A stretch of 64,000 nt of DNA, from assembly GCF_000959725.1 (NCBI RefSeq), contig NZ_CP009323.1:2356001-2420000 (forward strand), read 5' to 3'. This DNA comes from Burkholderia gladioli. GTDB lineage: Bacteria > Pseudomonadota > Gammaproteobacteria > Burkholderiales > Burkholderiaceae. Positions 27,958-39,628 of this stretch are shown in pieces. The notes beneath the pieces were generated by a model. That model was given only the letters and a program-made list of their open reading frames with translations. It did not search any database and was not told where the DNA came from. A program made the position numbers and the translations under genes. The stretch's first letter is position 1, and every line of letters begins with the position of its first letter.

Positions 27958-29352
27958 ATGATTTCCCAATCCATCTTCAAGGCGTACGACATTCGTGGCG
28001 TGATCGGCAAGACGCTCGATGCCTCGGTCGCCCGCTCGATCGGGCAGGCCTTCGGCAGCGAGGTGCGCGCCCAGGGCGGCGACGCGGTGGTGGTCGCGCG
28101 CGACGGCCGGCTGTCCGGCCCGGAACTGATTGCTGCGCTGGCCGACGGGCTGCGCGCGGCCGGCGTGGACGTGGTCGACGTCGGCATGGTGCCGACCCCG
28201 GTCGGCTATTTCGCGGCCAGCGTGCCGCTGCCGCTGGCCAGCGGCGAGCGCCGCGTGGATTCCTGCATCGTGGTGACCGGCAGCCACAATCCACCCGACT
28301 ACAACGGCTTCAAGATGGTGCTGCGCGGCGCGGCGATCTACGGCGAGCAGATCCAGGCGCTGTACCGCCGCATCGTCGCCCAGGATTACGCCGAGGGCAG
28401 CGGCAGCTACCAGCAGCACGACGTGGCCGATGCCTACCTGCAGCGCATCGTCGGCGACATCAAGCTGGCGCGCCCGCTGAAGATCGTGGTCGACACCGGC
28501 AACGGCGTGGCCGGCGAACTGGCGCCGCGCCTGTTCAAGGCGCTCGGCTGCGAGCTGGTCGAGCTGTTCACCGAGATCGACGGCAACTTCCCGAACCACC
28601 ACCCGGACCCGGCGCATCCCGAGAACCTGCAGGACGTGATCCGCGCGCTGAAGGAAACCGACGCCGAGATCGGCTTCGCCTTCGACGGCGACGGCGATCG
28701 CCTCGGCGTGGTCACCAAGGACGGCCAGATCATCTACCCGGATCGCCAGATGATGCTGTTCGCCGAGGAAGTGCTGTCGCGCAACCCGGGCGCGCAGATC
28801 ATCTACGACGTCAAGTGCACCCGCAACCTGGCGCCGTGGATCCGCGAGAAGGGCGGCGAGCCGCTGATGTGGAAGACCGGCCATTCGCTGGTGAAGGCCA
28901 AGCTGCGCGAGACCGGCGCGCCGCTGGCCGGCGAGATGAGCGGCCACGTGTTCTTCAAGGATCGCTGGTACGGCTTCGACGATGGTCTCTACACCGGCGC
29001 GCGCCTGCTCGAGATCCTCGCGCGGGTGGCCGATCCGAGCGCGCTGCTCAACGGCCTGCCGAACGCCGAATCGACCCCGGAGCTGCAGCTCAAGCTCGAG
29101 GAAGGCGAGAACGTCGCGCTGATCGAGAAGCTGCGCCAGGACGCCAAGTTCGAGGGCGCCGACGAGGTCATCACGATCGACGGCCTGCGCGTCGAGTATC
29201 CCGACGGCTTCGGCCTGGCGCGTTCCTCGAACACCACGCCGGTGGTGGTGCTGCGTTTCGAGGCGAATTCGGCCGACGCGCTGGAGCGCATCAAGGGCGA
29301 ATTCCGCCGCGCGCTGACGGCCGCCAAGCCCGACGCGAAGCTGCCGTTCTGA
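27958..29352 (+). CDS. Phosphomannomutase/phosphoglucomutase
   Basis: An alpha-D-phosphohexomutase of 464 residues that interconverts hexose-6-phosphate and hexose-1-phosphate. It has IFKAYDIRGVIG at the N-terminus, the phospho-serine loop VVTGSHNPPDYNGFKM, the metal loop DGDGDRLG and the sugar-binding GEMSGHVFF. ATG 27958 follows an AGAGAG stretch. It likely supplies glucose-1-phosphate or mannose-1-phosphate for rfbA and other nucleotide sugars. ManB and AlgC are equivalent family names; specificity cannot be chosen from sequence. It is the first gene of the LPS-core side and is followed by waaC. Confidence 0.93.
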   Translation: MISQSIFKAYDIRGVIGKTLDASVARSIGQAFGSEVRAQGGDAVVVARDGRLSGPELIAALADGLRAAGVDVVDVGMVPTPVGYFAASVPLPLASGERRVDSCIVVTGSHNPPDYNGFKMVLRGAAIYGEQIQALYRRIVAQDYAEGSGSYQQHDVADAYLQRIVGDIKLARPLKIVVDTGNGVAGELAPRLFKALGCELVELFTEIDGNFPNHHPDPAHPENLQDVIRALKETDAEIGFAFDGDGDRLGVVTKDGQIIYPDRQMMLFAEEVLSRNPGAQIIYDVKCTRNLAPWIREKGGEPLMWKTGHSLVKAKLRETGAPLAGEMSGHVFFKDRWYGFDDGLYTGARLLEILARVADPSALLNGLPNAESTPELQLKLEEGENVALIEKLRQDAKFEGADEVITIDGLRVEYPDGFGLARSSNTTPVVVLRFEANSADALERIKGEFRRALTAAKPDAKLPF

Positions 29353-29415
29353 GGCCGCGAGGCCTGGCGGGCCATGAACGGCCGGCCGGGCCGAGGGCCT
29401 GGCCTTGCGCGACGA

Positions 29416-29440
29416 CGCGCCGGCAGGTCCGGCGCGTTGT
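29416..29440 (+). terminator. Hairpin between phosphohexomutase and waaC
   Basis: Perfect 8-bp stem CGCGCCGG / CCGGCGCG with a five-base loop followed by TTGTT. The T tract is weak, so it may be an attenuating hairpin rather than a full terminator. Confidence 0.4.
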
Positions 29441-29625
29441 TCCGTCGGGCTTGCCGGCGCCGCGCGCGACCCCGGGCCTCCCGCCCGCCATGTCCGCCGG
29501 CGCCGCGCTCGACGGCCCCGGCCGCCGCATGTCCCCTCCCGCCGCTCCCGTTTACGGGATAAGCCCGCCGACGCGATAAAATCGCGTCTTTTGGTCTGTA
29601 CCGGCCTTTCGTCGGTTTTTTCAGC

Positions 29626-30621
29626 GTGCAAAAAATTCTGATCGTGCGCGTCTCGTCGCTCGGCGACGTCGTGCACAACATGCCGGTGATCGCCGACATC
29701 CACCGGCGCCACCCGGATGCCCAGATCGACTGGCTCGTCGAGGAGGGCTTCGTCGAGCTGGTGAAGCTGGTGCACGGCGTGCGCAAGGTGCTGCCGTTCT
29801 CGCTGCGGCGCTGGCGCAAGTCGCTCGGCAGCGCGCGGACCTGGCGCGAGATCCGTGCGTTTCGCCGGCAGATCGCCGACGAGCATTACGACCTGGTGAT
29901 CGACTGCCAGGGGCTGATCAAGAGCGCCTGGGTGGCGAGCTGGGCGCGCGGCCCGCTGACCGGCCTGGCCAACCGCACCGACGGCGCCGGCTACGAGTGG
30001 CCGGTGCGCTTCTTCTACCGCCGCCGCGTGCCGATCGCGCCGCGCACCCACGTGGTCGAGCGCACGCGCCAACTGGTGGCCGCGGCGCTGGGCGATCCGG
30101 CGCCGTCGCCCGACGACGCGCTCGATTTCGGTCTTGACACGCATCAGGCGGCGCGCGCGCTGGCGGCTGCCGACCTGAATCTTCCGGTACCGTACGTGGT
30201 CTTCGTCCACGCGACGTCGCGCGCCGACAAGCAATGGCCCGACGCCGCCTGGATCGAGCTCGGCCAGGCGCTGGTGCGGCGTGGCGCGTCGCTGGTGCTG
30301 CCCTGGGGCAGCGAGGCCGAACGCGCCACCAGCGAGCGGCTGGCCAGGGAGTTCGGCGCGGCCGCGATCGTGCCGCCCAGGCTGTCGCTGCCTGCCGTGG
30401 TGGGGCTGGTCGACGGCGCGGCGGCCACGGTCGGTGTCGACACCGGCCTCGTGCACATCGCGGCGGCGCTCAAGCGCCCGACGGTCGAACTGTACAATTT
30501 CGCCACCGCATGGCGCACGGGCGGCTACTGGTCGCCGAACGTCGTCAATCTCGGCACGGCCGGCGCGCCGCCCTCGCTGTCCCAGGTGAAGGGCGCGCTC
30601 GCGTCGTTCGGCCTCCTGTAA
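29626..30621 (+). CDS. waaC: Lipopolysaccharide heptosyltransferase I
   Basis: Adds the first L-glycero-D-manno-heptose to Kdo of the LPS inner core from ADP-heptose. The 331-residue GT9 protein has KILIVRVSSLGDVVHNMPV at the N-terminus (where most family members have IVK-x-SS-x-GD), the segment VIDCQGLIKSA, and the donor site GVDTGLVHIAAAL. The start is GTG at 29626, as the family begins at MQKILIV. No strong ribosome binding site is visible. It precedes the Kdo hydroxylase and Kdo transferase genes, forming an inner-core operon. Confidence 0.95.
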   Translation: MQKILIVRVSSLGDVVHNMPVIADIHRRHPDAQIDWLVEEGFVELVKLVHGVRKVLPFSLRRWRKSLGSARTWREIRAFRRQIADEHYDLVIDCQGLIKSAWVASWARGPLTGLANRTDGAGYEWPVRFFYRRRVPIAPRTHVVERTRQLVAAALGDPAPSPDDALDFGLDTHQAARALAAADLNLPVPYVVFVHATSRADKQWPDAAWIELGQALVRRGASLVLPWGSEAERATSERLAREFGAAAIVPPRLSLPAVVGLVDGAAATVGVDTGLVHIAAALKRPTVELYNFATAWRTGGYWSPNVVNLGTAGAPPSLSQVKGALASFGLL

Positions 30622-30631
30622 CGGTGCGATC

Positions 30632-31516
30632 ATGAGCGAATCCCAGATCCTCGAAGTCCTCTCGGCCGACTGGCACGGGCAGCAACTGTCGATGCCGCGC
30701 GAGCAGTTGCTCGCCGCCGTCGAGACCGGCAAGGTGCTGTATTTCCCGAACCTGCGCTTCGCCATCGAGGGCGGCGAGGAAGCCCTGCTCGACCCGGCGC
30801 TGGCCGATCCCAAGCGCAAGAACATCAGCCTCGCGCCGAACGGCGGCGCGGTGGCGGGCGTGCTCGGCGACGCGGTCACGCAGTCGGCCGTGCGCGCGCT
30901 GGTGGCGCGCTACCAGCAGCAGGCGGCCTCGCTGGTCGACGGCCTGTTCCCCGAGTATCGCGGCCGCATGCGCGTGGCGCCCACCAGCCTGCGGCTGCGC
31001 CAGGTCGAGACGCGCGAGAGCTCCTGGCGCAAGGACGACAGCCGCCTGCACGTCGATGCCTTTCCCTCGCGGCCGAACTACGGCGAGCGGATCCTGCGCG
31101 TGTTCAGCAACGTCAACCCGGCCGGCGTGCCGCGCGTGTGGCGCGTCGGCGAGCCGTTCGAGGACGTCGCCCGGCGCTTTCTGCCGGGGATTCGCTCGCA
31201 GTTGCCGGGCGCGGCCTGGCTGCTGGAGTTGCTGCACGTCACCAAGTCCAGGCGCAGCGCCTACGATCACCTGATGCTGCACCTGCACGACGCGATGAAG
31301 GCCGACCTGGCCTACCAGCGGGATTGCCCGCAGCAGACCATGCCGTTCCCGCCCGGCAGCGTCTGGATCTGCTTCTCGGACCAGACGTCCCATGCCGTCA
31401 TGTCGGGCCAGTTCATGATGGAACAGACCTTTTTCCTGCCGGTCGAGGCGATGGCGCGGCCGGATCGCGCGCCGCTCGGCATCCTCGAGCGGCTGCAGCA
31501 GCGCGCGCTCGTCTGA
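30632..31516 (+). CDS. kdoO: Kdo hydroxylase (Fe(II)/2-oxoglutarate dioxygenase)
   Basis: A 294-residue protein of the Kdo_hydroxy family. Members use Fe(II), oxygen and 2-oxoglutarate to hydroxylate C3 of Kdo, giving the Ko sugar found in Burkholderia LPS. The His-Val-Asp in SRLHVDAFPSRP fits the H-x-D iron ligand pair. A distal histidine in QTSHAVMSGQF and a following arginine-rich part complete the expected jelly-roll. It lies 10 bp after waaC and 38 bp before waaA, consistent with action on Kdo-containing lipid A. No signal peptide is seen, so it is cytoplasmic. Confidence 0.87.
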   Translation: MSESQILEVLSADWHGQQLSMPREQLLAAVETGKVLYFPNLRFAIEGGEEALLDPALADPKRKNISLAPNGGAVAGVLGDAVTQSAVRALVARYQQQAASLVDGLFPEYRGRMRVAPTSLRLRQVETRESSWRKDDSRLHVDAFPSRPNYGERILRVFSNVNPAGVPRVWRVGEPFEDVARRFLPGIRSQLPGAAWLLELLHVTKSRRSAYDHLMLHLHDAMKADLAYQRDCPQQTMPFPPGSVWICFSDQTSHAVMSGQFMMEQTFFLPVEAMARPDRAPLGILERLQQRALV

Positions 31517-31554
31517 GCAGGGCGCGCAGGCACGGAGCAAACCACGGTGGTGTC

Positions 31555-32904
31555 ATGTTGAGAGCGGTGTATCGCGCGCTTTGGTGGATCGTCGCGCCCG
31601 CCGCGGTAGTGCGGCTGTTCTGGCGTTCGCGCAAGGAGCAAGGCTATCGCGAGCATATCGGCGAGCGCTTCGGCCAGCTCGCGCCGGCCATGCGCGCGCG
31701 ACGCGGGCCCGACGACGCGGCGCCGCTGATCTGGGTGCATGCGGTGTCGGTCGGCGAGACGCGCGCCGCGCAGCCTCTGATCGAGGCGTTGCTGGCCGCG
31801 CGGCCCGACGCGAAGCTGCTGCTCACCCACATGACGCCGAGCGGCCGCGCCACCGGCGAGCAGTTGTTCGGCGCGCGCGTGCTGCGCTGCTATCTCCCCT
31901 ACGACATGCCGCACCTGGTGCGCCGCTTCCTGCGCGCCTGGCGGCCGACGCTCGGGCTGGTGATGGAGACCGAGGTCTGGCCCACGCTGATCGACGAGTG
32001 TCGTCGCGCCTCGGTGCCGCTGGTGCTGACCAATGCGCGCATGTCGGCGCGTTCGTTCCGCCGCGCCTCGCGTTTCGGCCCGGCGGTGCGCGAGGTGTTC
32101 GGCGGTTTCTCGCGGGTGCTGGCGCAAAGCCCGTCCGATGCCGAGCGGCTCGGCGCGCTCGGCGCGCGCAACCTGGCCGTGCTCGGCAACCTGAAGTTCG
32201 ACATGAGCACGCCGCCGGAGCTGGCCGCGCGCGGCCGGGCCTGGCGCGAGGCGATCGGCTCGCGGCCGGTGTGGGTGGCGGCCAGCACGCGCGAGGGCGA
32301 GGAGGCGCTGGTGCTGCGCGCCTTCGCGGCGCTGAACACGCCGCATGCGCTGCTGATCCTGGTGCCGCGTCATCCGCAGCGTTTCGACGAGGTGGCCTCG
32401 CTGGCCGCGCGCGAGGGGCAGGCGGTGGTACGCCGCTCGGCGCTGTGGGCGGCAGGCGCGGCGGCGGCGGGGCAGGCCCACGCGGCGCTGGCGGCCGACA
32501 CCACGGTGCTGCTGGGCGATTCGATGGGCGAGCTCGGCGCCTATTACGCGGCGGCCGACGTGGCCTTCATCGGCGGCAGCCTGTTGCCGCTGGGCGGGCA
32601 GAACCTGATCGAGGCCTGCGCGGTGGGCGTGCCGGTGCTGATCGGCCCGCACGTGTTCAACTTCACGCAGGCCACGGCCGATGCGGTGGCGGCCGGCGCG
32701 GCCGCCCAGGTCCAGGATCCGGAAGAGCTGGCGACGACGCTCGATGCGCTGTTCGCCGATCCGGCGCGGCGCGCCGCGATGGGCGCGGCCGGCGCCGCGT
32801 TCGCCGCGCGTCATCGCGGCGCGACGGCGCGCACCGTCGACGTGCTGACGGCGCTGCTGCCGCCGCCTGGCACCGCCGCGCGCGACGAGGTCGAGCCGGC
32901 CTGA
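31555..32904 (+). CDS. waaA: 3-deoxy-D-manno-octulosonic acid transferase
   Basis: Transfers Kdo from CMP-Kdo to lipid IV-A at the inner membrane. The 449-residue GT30 protein has the N-terminal membrane anchor (MLRAVYRALWWIVAPAAVV) followed by EHIGERFG, the WVHAVSVGETRAAQPLIEA block, METEVWPTL, and the C-terminal FIGGSLLPLGGQNLIEAC. ATG 31555 is chosen because the family starts with this anchor; the frame is open upstream only as an overlap with kdoO. It ends the inner-core operon before a palindromic terminator. Confidence 0.95.
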   Translation: MLRAVYRALWWIVAPAAVVRLFWRSRKEQGYREHIGERFGQLAPAMRARRGPDDAAPLIWVHAVSVGETRAAQPLIEALLAARPDAKLLLTHMTPSGRATGEQLFGARVLRCYLPYDMPHLVRRFLRAWRPTLGLVMETEVWPTLIDECRRASVPLVLTNARMSARSFRRASRFGPAVREVFGGFSRVLAQSPSDAERLGALGARNLAVLGNLKFDMSTPPELAARGRAWREAIGSRPVWVAASTREGEEALVLRAFAALNTPHALLILVPRHPQRFDEVASLAAREGQAVVRRSALWAAGAAAAGQAHAALAADTTVLLGDSMGELGAYYAAADVAFIGGSLLPLGGQNLIEACAVGVPVLIGPHVFNFTQATADAVAAGAAAQVQDPEELATTLDALFADPARRAAMGAAGAAFAARHRGATARTVDVLTALLPPPGTAARDEVEPA

Positions 32905-32939
32905 GCGCGCCATCGGAGGGCGCATCGCCCCGAGCGAAG

Positions 32940-32960
32940 ACGGCCGGCATTGCCGGCCGT
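32940..32960. terminator. Palindromic terminator between waaA and ureG
   Basis: A 9-10-bp palindrome (ACGGCCGGC / GCCGGCCGT) lies between two converging genes. T tracts are poor on both sides, so it may act bidirectionally with low efficiency. Confidence 0.5.
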
Positions 32961-32968
32961 TCGCACGT

Positions 32969-33613
<645 letters not shown>

Positions 33614-33623
33614 GGTCGTGCGT

Positions 33624-34304
33624 TCAGGAGCGGAACAGTCGGGAGTACTGGGTTTCGTGCCGCGCCGACAGGATGCCGAGCAGCGGCGCGAAGGTGTTGA
33701 TCGCCTCGGGCGGCGTGGCCAGCGCGCGGCGCACCGCGGCCGCGATGGTGCCGCGCAGCGAGACCAGGATCTTCTGGCCGGCGAGCTGGCCGAGCGGCAC
33801 CGCCTTGAGCGCGGCGGCGGCCTGGTTCTCGACCCAGCCGAAGGCATAGGCGGTCAGCGTCGCATCGGGCGCCGCATCGTGCGCGGCGGCCGCGAAGGCA
33901 TAGGCGGTGGGCAGCGCGATGGGGCGCATCGCGGCCAGCGTGGCGCGCCGGGCGGCGTCGCCCCATTCGAGCGAGCCGCACAGCTGGGCGAGCGACCAGC
34001 CCATCTGCTCGGTCTCGCGGCGCAGTTCGGCCGATTCGCGGCTGGCGATGAATTCCGCATTGGCGTCGAGCAGCGCCTCGGTGTCGTGCCGGCGCCAGCG
34101 TTCGAGCTGGTGCGCGACCAGCGGCAGCTCGCCGAGCGCGAGCACGTCGGCCAGGCCGCTGGCGATCCAGTCGCGCGCGCTGTCGGCGTCGCGGATCAGC
34201 TCGGCGTCGAGCGCGGCCTCGAAACCCTGCGAATAGCTGAAGGCGCCGATCGGCAGGGCCGGCGAGGCCAGGTGCAGCAGCGCGACGAGTTCAGTCGTGT
34301 CCAT
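33624..34304 (-). CDS. ureF: Urease accessory protein UreF
   Basis: Bridges UreG and UreD on apo-urease and gates GTP hydrolysis during nickel insertion. The 226-residue all-helical protein has the N-terminal [17 protein letters not shown] block that defines the family. Two ATGs (34304 and 34310) are possible; both lie inside the last codons of ureE, so ureE and ureF overlap by 14-20 bp and are probably coupled. Confidence 0.94.
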   Translation of the reverse strand: MDTTELVALLHLASPALPIGAFSYSQGFEAALDAELIRDADSARDWIASGLADVLALGELPLVAHQLERWRRHDTEALLDANAEFIASRESAELRRETEQMGWSLAQLCGSLEWGDAARRATLAAMRPIALPTAYAFAAAAHDAAPDATLTAYAFGWVENQAAAALKAVPLGQLAGQKILVSLRGTIAAAVRRALATPPEAINTFAPLLGILSARHETQYSRLFRS

Positions 34305-35070
34305 GGTCATGGCAATGCTTGCAGTCGTCGCCGTGCCGGTGCTCGTGATCGTGCCGATGTTCGTGCGAATGCGCGTGCGAGGCCGCGCCGTGGGAATGTT
34401 CGTGGTCGTGCGAATGGGTGTGGCCGTGTTCGTGAGTCGCCCCGTGGTGGGCGTGGTCATGGCCATGCTGATGCGTGTGCGCGCCGTGCGCATGCGCATG
34501 CGCATGATCGTGCCCGTGCCCATGATCGTCGTGATCGTGGCCGTGCGCATGTCCGTGATGCTCGCCATACACCTGCTGCGCGAGCGCGTAGTCTTCCGCG
34601 AAGCTCGCGTCGTGGCCGTGCCGATGACCGCCGCCATACGCGCCCGCCTCGGGCTGGAACGGCGCCTCGACGCGTTCGACGTGCGCGCCGAGCCGCGTCA
34701 GCATGTCGGCCAGCACCGGATCGTATTCGAGCTTGAGCGTGTCCAGGCCGATCTCGACCGGCGTGTGGCGATTGCCGAGGTGGTAGGCCGCGCGCGTGAA
34801 GGTCAGCGCGTCGGGCGCGCGTACCCGCATCACCGCCTCGGCGGCGGCCACCACGCGCACCAGCGCGCCGTCGTCGGCCACCAGCACGTCGCCATCGGCC
34901 AGCACGGTGCCGCGCGGCAGCACCACGGCCAGCTCCTCGCCGCTGTCGAGCGTGGCCGCGAAGCGGCTGCGGCAGCGCGCGTCATAGGCCAGCGTGAGGG
35001 TTGGCGCGCGGGCCACCAGCGAGGCGGCCAGCTTCACGTTCGGGGCAATGCGTTTGTCGAGAGTGCGCAT
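34291..35070 (-). CDS. ureE: Urease nickel metallochaperone UreE with very long His-rich tail
   Basis: Nickel chaperone for urease. Residues 1-150 form the usual peptide-binding and metal-binding domains ([30 protein letters not shown]). The tail from about residue 165 to 259 is extraordinary: about 40 histidines within the last 90 or so residues, mostly as alternating His-Gly/Asp/Ala/Ser pairs, ending with [10 protein letters not shown]. Total length of 259 residues is far above the roughly 150-200 common in the family. The tail should bind many Ni(II) or Zn(II) ions. The DNA encoding it (34291-34575) is a low-complexity GTG/CAT-type repeat. It lies between ureC and ureF. Confidence 0.94.
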   Translation of the reverse strand: MRTLDKRIAPNVKLAASLVARAPTLTLAYDARCRSRFAATLDSGEELAVVLPRGTVLADGDVLVADDGALVRVVAAAEAVMRVRAPDALTFTRAAYHLGNRHTPVEIGLDTLKLEYDPVLADMLTRLGAHVERVEAPFQPEAGAYGGGHRHGHDASFAEDYALAQQVYGEHHGHAHGHDHDDHGHGHDHAHAHAHGAHTHQHGHDHAHHGATHEHGHTHSHDHEHSHGAASHAHSHEHRHDHEHRHGDDCKHCHDHGHD

Positions 35071-35090
35071 GAAACGTAATCGGAATCCGG

Positions 35091-36797
<1,707 letters not shown>

Positions 36798-36873
36798 GGT
36801 GTCGAATCCTTGGGGCGCCCGGCCGGGGCCGGGCTGCGAACGATGAGAGGGCGCGGGGGCCGGCCTGGCGGGC

Positions 36874-37179
36874 TCAGAGCTTGCCCATCACCTTGCCCTG
36901 GAAGCCGTAGACGATGCGATCCCCCGCCAGCTCGACCAGCTCGATGGTGCGCGTCTGGCCGGGCTCGAAGCGCACGGCGGTGCCGGCGGCGATATTGAGC
37001 CGATAGCCGCGCGCGGCGGCGCGATCAAAGGACAGCGCGTCGTTGACTTCGTGGAAGTGGTAGTGCGAGCCGACCTGCACCGGCCGGTCGCCGGTATTGG
37101 CGACCGCCAGCGTGAGCGTGGCGCGGCCGACGTTGAGCTCGTGCTCGCCGTCGTCGGTGAGGATTTCGCCGGGGATCAT
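36874..37179 (-). CDS. ureB: Urease beta subunit
   Basis: Structural subunit of the (alpha-beta-gamma)3 urease. The 101-residue protein has [16 protein letters not shown] at the N-terminus and [17 protein letters not shown] in the middle, both family signatures. It follows ureA by 8 bp. Confidence 0.97.
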   Translation of the reverse strand: MIPGEILTDDGEHELNVGRATLTLAVANTGDRPVQVGSHYHFHEVNDALSFDRAAARGYRLNIAAGTAVRFEPGQTRTIELVELAGDRIVYGFQGKVMGKL

Positions 37180-37187
37180 GGTGGGCC

Positions 37188-37490
37188 TCAGGGAATCGGG
37201 TGATGGACGGTGACCAGCTTGGTGCCGTCGGGAAACGTCGCCTCGACCTGGATGTCGGGAATCATCTCGGCCACGCCGTCCATCACGTCCTCGCGGGTGA
37301 GCAGGGTGGTGCCGTAGTGCATCACCTCGGCCACGGTCTTGCCGTCGCGGGCGGCTTCCATCAGCGCCGCGGTGATGAACGCGACCGTCTCCGGGTAGTT
37401 GAGCTTCAGCCCGCGGGCGCGGCGGCGCTCGGCCAGCAGCGCGGCGGTGAAGATCAACAGCTTGTCCTTCTCTCGTGGGGTCAGCTTCAT
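37188..37490 (-). CDS. ureA: Urease gamma subunit
   Basis: Structural subunit of urease, 100 residues. It begins [20 protein letters not shown] and contains [20 protein letters not shown], as in other ureases. GAGAAGGA-like purines close before the ATG are not obvious. It is separated from ureD by 233 bp, so a promoter may lie directly upstream of the structural genes. Confidence 0.97.
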   Translation of the reverse strand: MKLTPREKDKLLIFTAALLAERRRARGLKLNYPETVAFITAALMEAARDGKTVAEVMHYGTTLLTREDVMDGVAEMIPDIQVEATFPDGTKLVTVHHPIP

Positions 37491-37723
37491 GAAAGCCTAA
37501 TGTTTAGCTAGACGTAATGATTCGAGCGTGTGTTGCAGATATGGCAAGCGATCCTAGCATCGCGACCGGTGGCCCGCATGAGGTTCTGTCTGAATGCAAG
37601 CCGTGTGCCATGCGGTAGTGCGTTGCGCGGCCCGTTTGCGTGCGTGCGCTCACCGCGCCGGTGCGCGGGGCCGGTGCGGTGCATCGAGATGGTGCGGGGA
37701 AGAGGGGTAAGGGGACGAGAGCC

Positions 37724-38620
37724 TCAGGTCTGCCAGAGCCGCAGCGGTTTCGCCTCGACGCCGTGCACCACCGGGCGCAGCCGCGTCCACTGCTCGACGA
37801 ACAACTGCTGCAGCGCCTCGACCGAGCCGGCCAGCGCGCGCACCAGCATCACGCGCGGCGCGACGCAGGTGGCACCGGCGCGCAGCGTGTCGGTGAAAGG
37901 CAGCGTCGGCGCCAGCGATTCCGCCAGCGCGTCGGTGCAGGCGTCACCGATCGCCCACAGCGTGCCATACACGGGGAAGCCGGCCAGCCCTTGCGGTGTC
38001 TCGCGCAGCGGCTCGGTCGCGCCCAGGTGCGCGCGCTCGACCCAGAGCGGCTGTCCGTCGGCGCCGACGATGCGCGCATACGAGGCGATGCGCCCGACCG
38101 ACCAGGTTTCGCCGGCGGCCTGCCTGCCCAACTGCGAGACGTCCCAGCCGATCACGCTGGCGCGTTCGCCGAGCGTCAGCGAAAACTCCAGCGAGGCCTG
38201 CGCCGCGTCGAAGAACAGGTTGTTCTGCGGCAGCCAGTCCAGGCGGGCGTCATCTCCCACTTCGATGGCGATGCGCTGCCGCGCGTCCAGGCCGTTGGAC
38301 TTGTACCACTTGGTGGCGCCCGGCGTGGTGATCACCGCATGCGAGCCGGCGCCGACGCGCACCGCGATGTCGAGCCGGTCGCCGCCGGCCACGCCGCCGG
38401 GCGGATGCACGATCACCGCGTGGCAGATCGCGTCGCCTTCGGGATAGAGGGGCCGCTGGATCCGCAGCGGCCCGTCGTGGCGGCGGTGTACCAGCGCCGT
38501 GCGCTGCGCGGATTGCCGCTCGAAGCCGAGCTCGAGCGTGGCGCGCCAGGATTTCTTCGCGGCGGCACCGGTGGTGGCGCTATCGGGTGAGGCGGGGGCG
38601 TGCGGATCGTGAGCGGACAT
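37724..38620 (-). CDS. ureD: Urease accessory protein UreD
   Basis: Scaffold that binds apo-urease together with UreF and UreG and channels nickel. The 298-residue protein shows [20 protein letters not shown] and the conserved [10 protein letters not shown] segment. ATG 38620 is chosen because the upstream open part is arginine-rich and not family-like. It is the first gene of the minus-strand urease operon. The 233-bp gap to ureA (37491-37723) holds no gene and is locally less GC-rich near 37495-37560. Confidence 0.94.
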   Translation of the reverse strand: MSAHDPHAPASPDSATTGAAAKKSWRATLELGFERQSAQRTALVHRRHDGPLRIQRPLYPEGDAICHAVIVHPPGGVAGGDRLDIAVRVGAGSHAVITTPGATKWYKSNGLDARQRIAIEVGDDARLDWLPQNNLFFDAAQASLEFSLTLGERASVIGWDVSQLGRQAAGETWSVGRIASYARIVGADGQPLWVERAHLGATEPLRETPQGLAGFPVYGTLWAIGDACTDALAESLAPTLPFTDTLRAGATCVAPRVMLVRALAGSVEALQQLFVEQWTRLRPVVHGVEAKPLRLWQT

Positions 38621-38801
38621 CGAACGAACGGGAAGGCATCGGGCAAGGGACCGGGCGAGCGAGCCGCGCGATCCGGACAATCCGGAACCGGCGGCCTGGC
38701 TGCTGCGCTTCGACTGCGTTCCGGCGCGGCTCCTGCCGCGCGCCGACATGCTACCTCAGGCGGCCATGCCGGCGCGCGCGGATCAATATTGCGGCCCCGG
38801 C

Positions 38802-39572
38802 TCAGCCGCGTGCCGGCGAGGCGGTCCAGCGATCGCCGAGCAGCGCGCGGTAGCTCGCGTACATGCCCAGCACGACCAGCGCGGCCAGCAGCGGCGTGAC
38901 CACCAGGGCGCGCAGGGCCACCGGCAGCCACGGCGCGGCCAGCGCGTCGGCGCCCAGCGCGAGGGCATGGACCAGCGCGATCGGCAGGTTGCGCAGCACG
39001 GCGCGCGCGCTTGCCAGCATGGCCTCGCCGGCCGATGCGCGGCGCAGCACCACCAGGGCCGGCGCGAACCAGAACAGGGCGAGCGCCAGCGCGTAGCAGG
39101 GCAGCGCCACCAGCAGCGCCAGCGCTTCGGCCTCGAGCGGGTCGGCGGGCATCAGGTGCGACTGGCGCAGGCCATGCGCGGCCGCATAGCCGGCACCGGC
39201 GATCGCGGCCGTCGCGCAGCCGATCGTGAACAGTGTGCTGCGATGCTCGGCCACCGCCAGCCAGGCTTCGCCGAACGACCAGGCTCGCGCATGGGTGGCG
39301 CGTTCCTGCATCAGCACCAGCACGGCGGCCGCCAGTGGCGCGGCCATCGGCGCGAGCAGCGCGAGGCGCGGCGCGAGTTCGAACAGGGTGGCCGCGTCGG
39401 CGCAGGCGAGCAGCGCGAACAGCCACCAGACGGGCCGCTGGCGCGCGATCGACAGCCCGTGCGCGAGCCAGCCGGGCAACTGACGAATCGATACCCCGCG
39501 CGGGGTGCCGCGACGACGCGGATCGTAGGGACGCGCGACGGCTGCCGCGCTGGAAGCGATGTGCCGGTTCAT
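38802..39572 (-). CDS. Integral membrane protein of unknown function (possibly BPSS1780-type family)
   Basis: About 256 residues with roughly six hydrophobic segments after an N-terminal block with LPGWLAHGLSIARQRPVWWL. The layout (a short soluble start, RPVWW-like motif, paired helices and an inner amphipathic segment) resembles the BPSS1780 family of Burkholderia membrane proteins. That match is from memory and tentative. AGAGGAAA eight bases before the ATG at 39572 decides the start over the ATG at 39599. Neighbours give no clear clue; it lies 56 bp downstream of the PadR/DUF1700 pair and may be cotranscribed with it. Confidence 0.7.
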   Translation of the reverse strand: MNRHIASSAAAVARPYDPRRRGTPRGVSIRQLPGWLAHGLSIARQRPVWWLFALLACADAATLFELAPRLALLAPMAAPLAAAVLVLMQERATHARAWSFGEAWLAVAEHRSTLFTIGCATAAIAGAGYAAAHGLRQSHLMPADPLEAEALALLVALPCYALALALFWFAPALVVLRRASAGEAMLASARAVLRNLPIALVHALALGADALAAPWLPVALRALVVTPLLAALVVLGMYASYRALLGDRWTASPARG

Positions 39573-39628
39573 GACCGTTTCCTCTCGATGAAAAAACACT
39601 GCATGAGTCAGGGGGATGGCGCGCCGCG

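Noticed and set aside
27793..30879. A very long open frame on the minus strand opposite the phosphohexomutase and waaC genes
   Set aside because: It has the arginine/histidine/glutamine-rich composition typical of antisense frames in GC-rich DNA, matches no family, and is fully covered by well-identified genes on the other strand.
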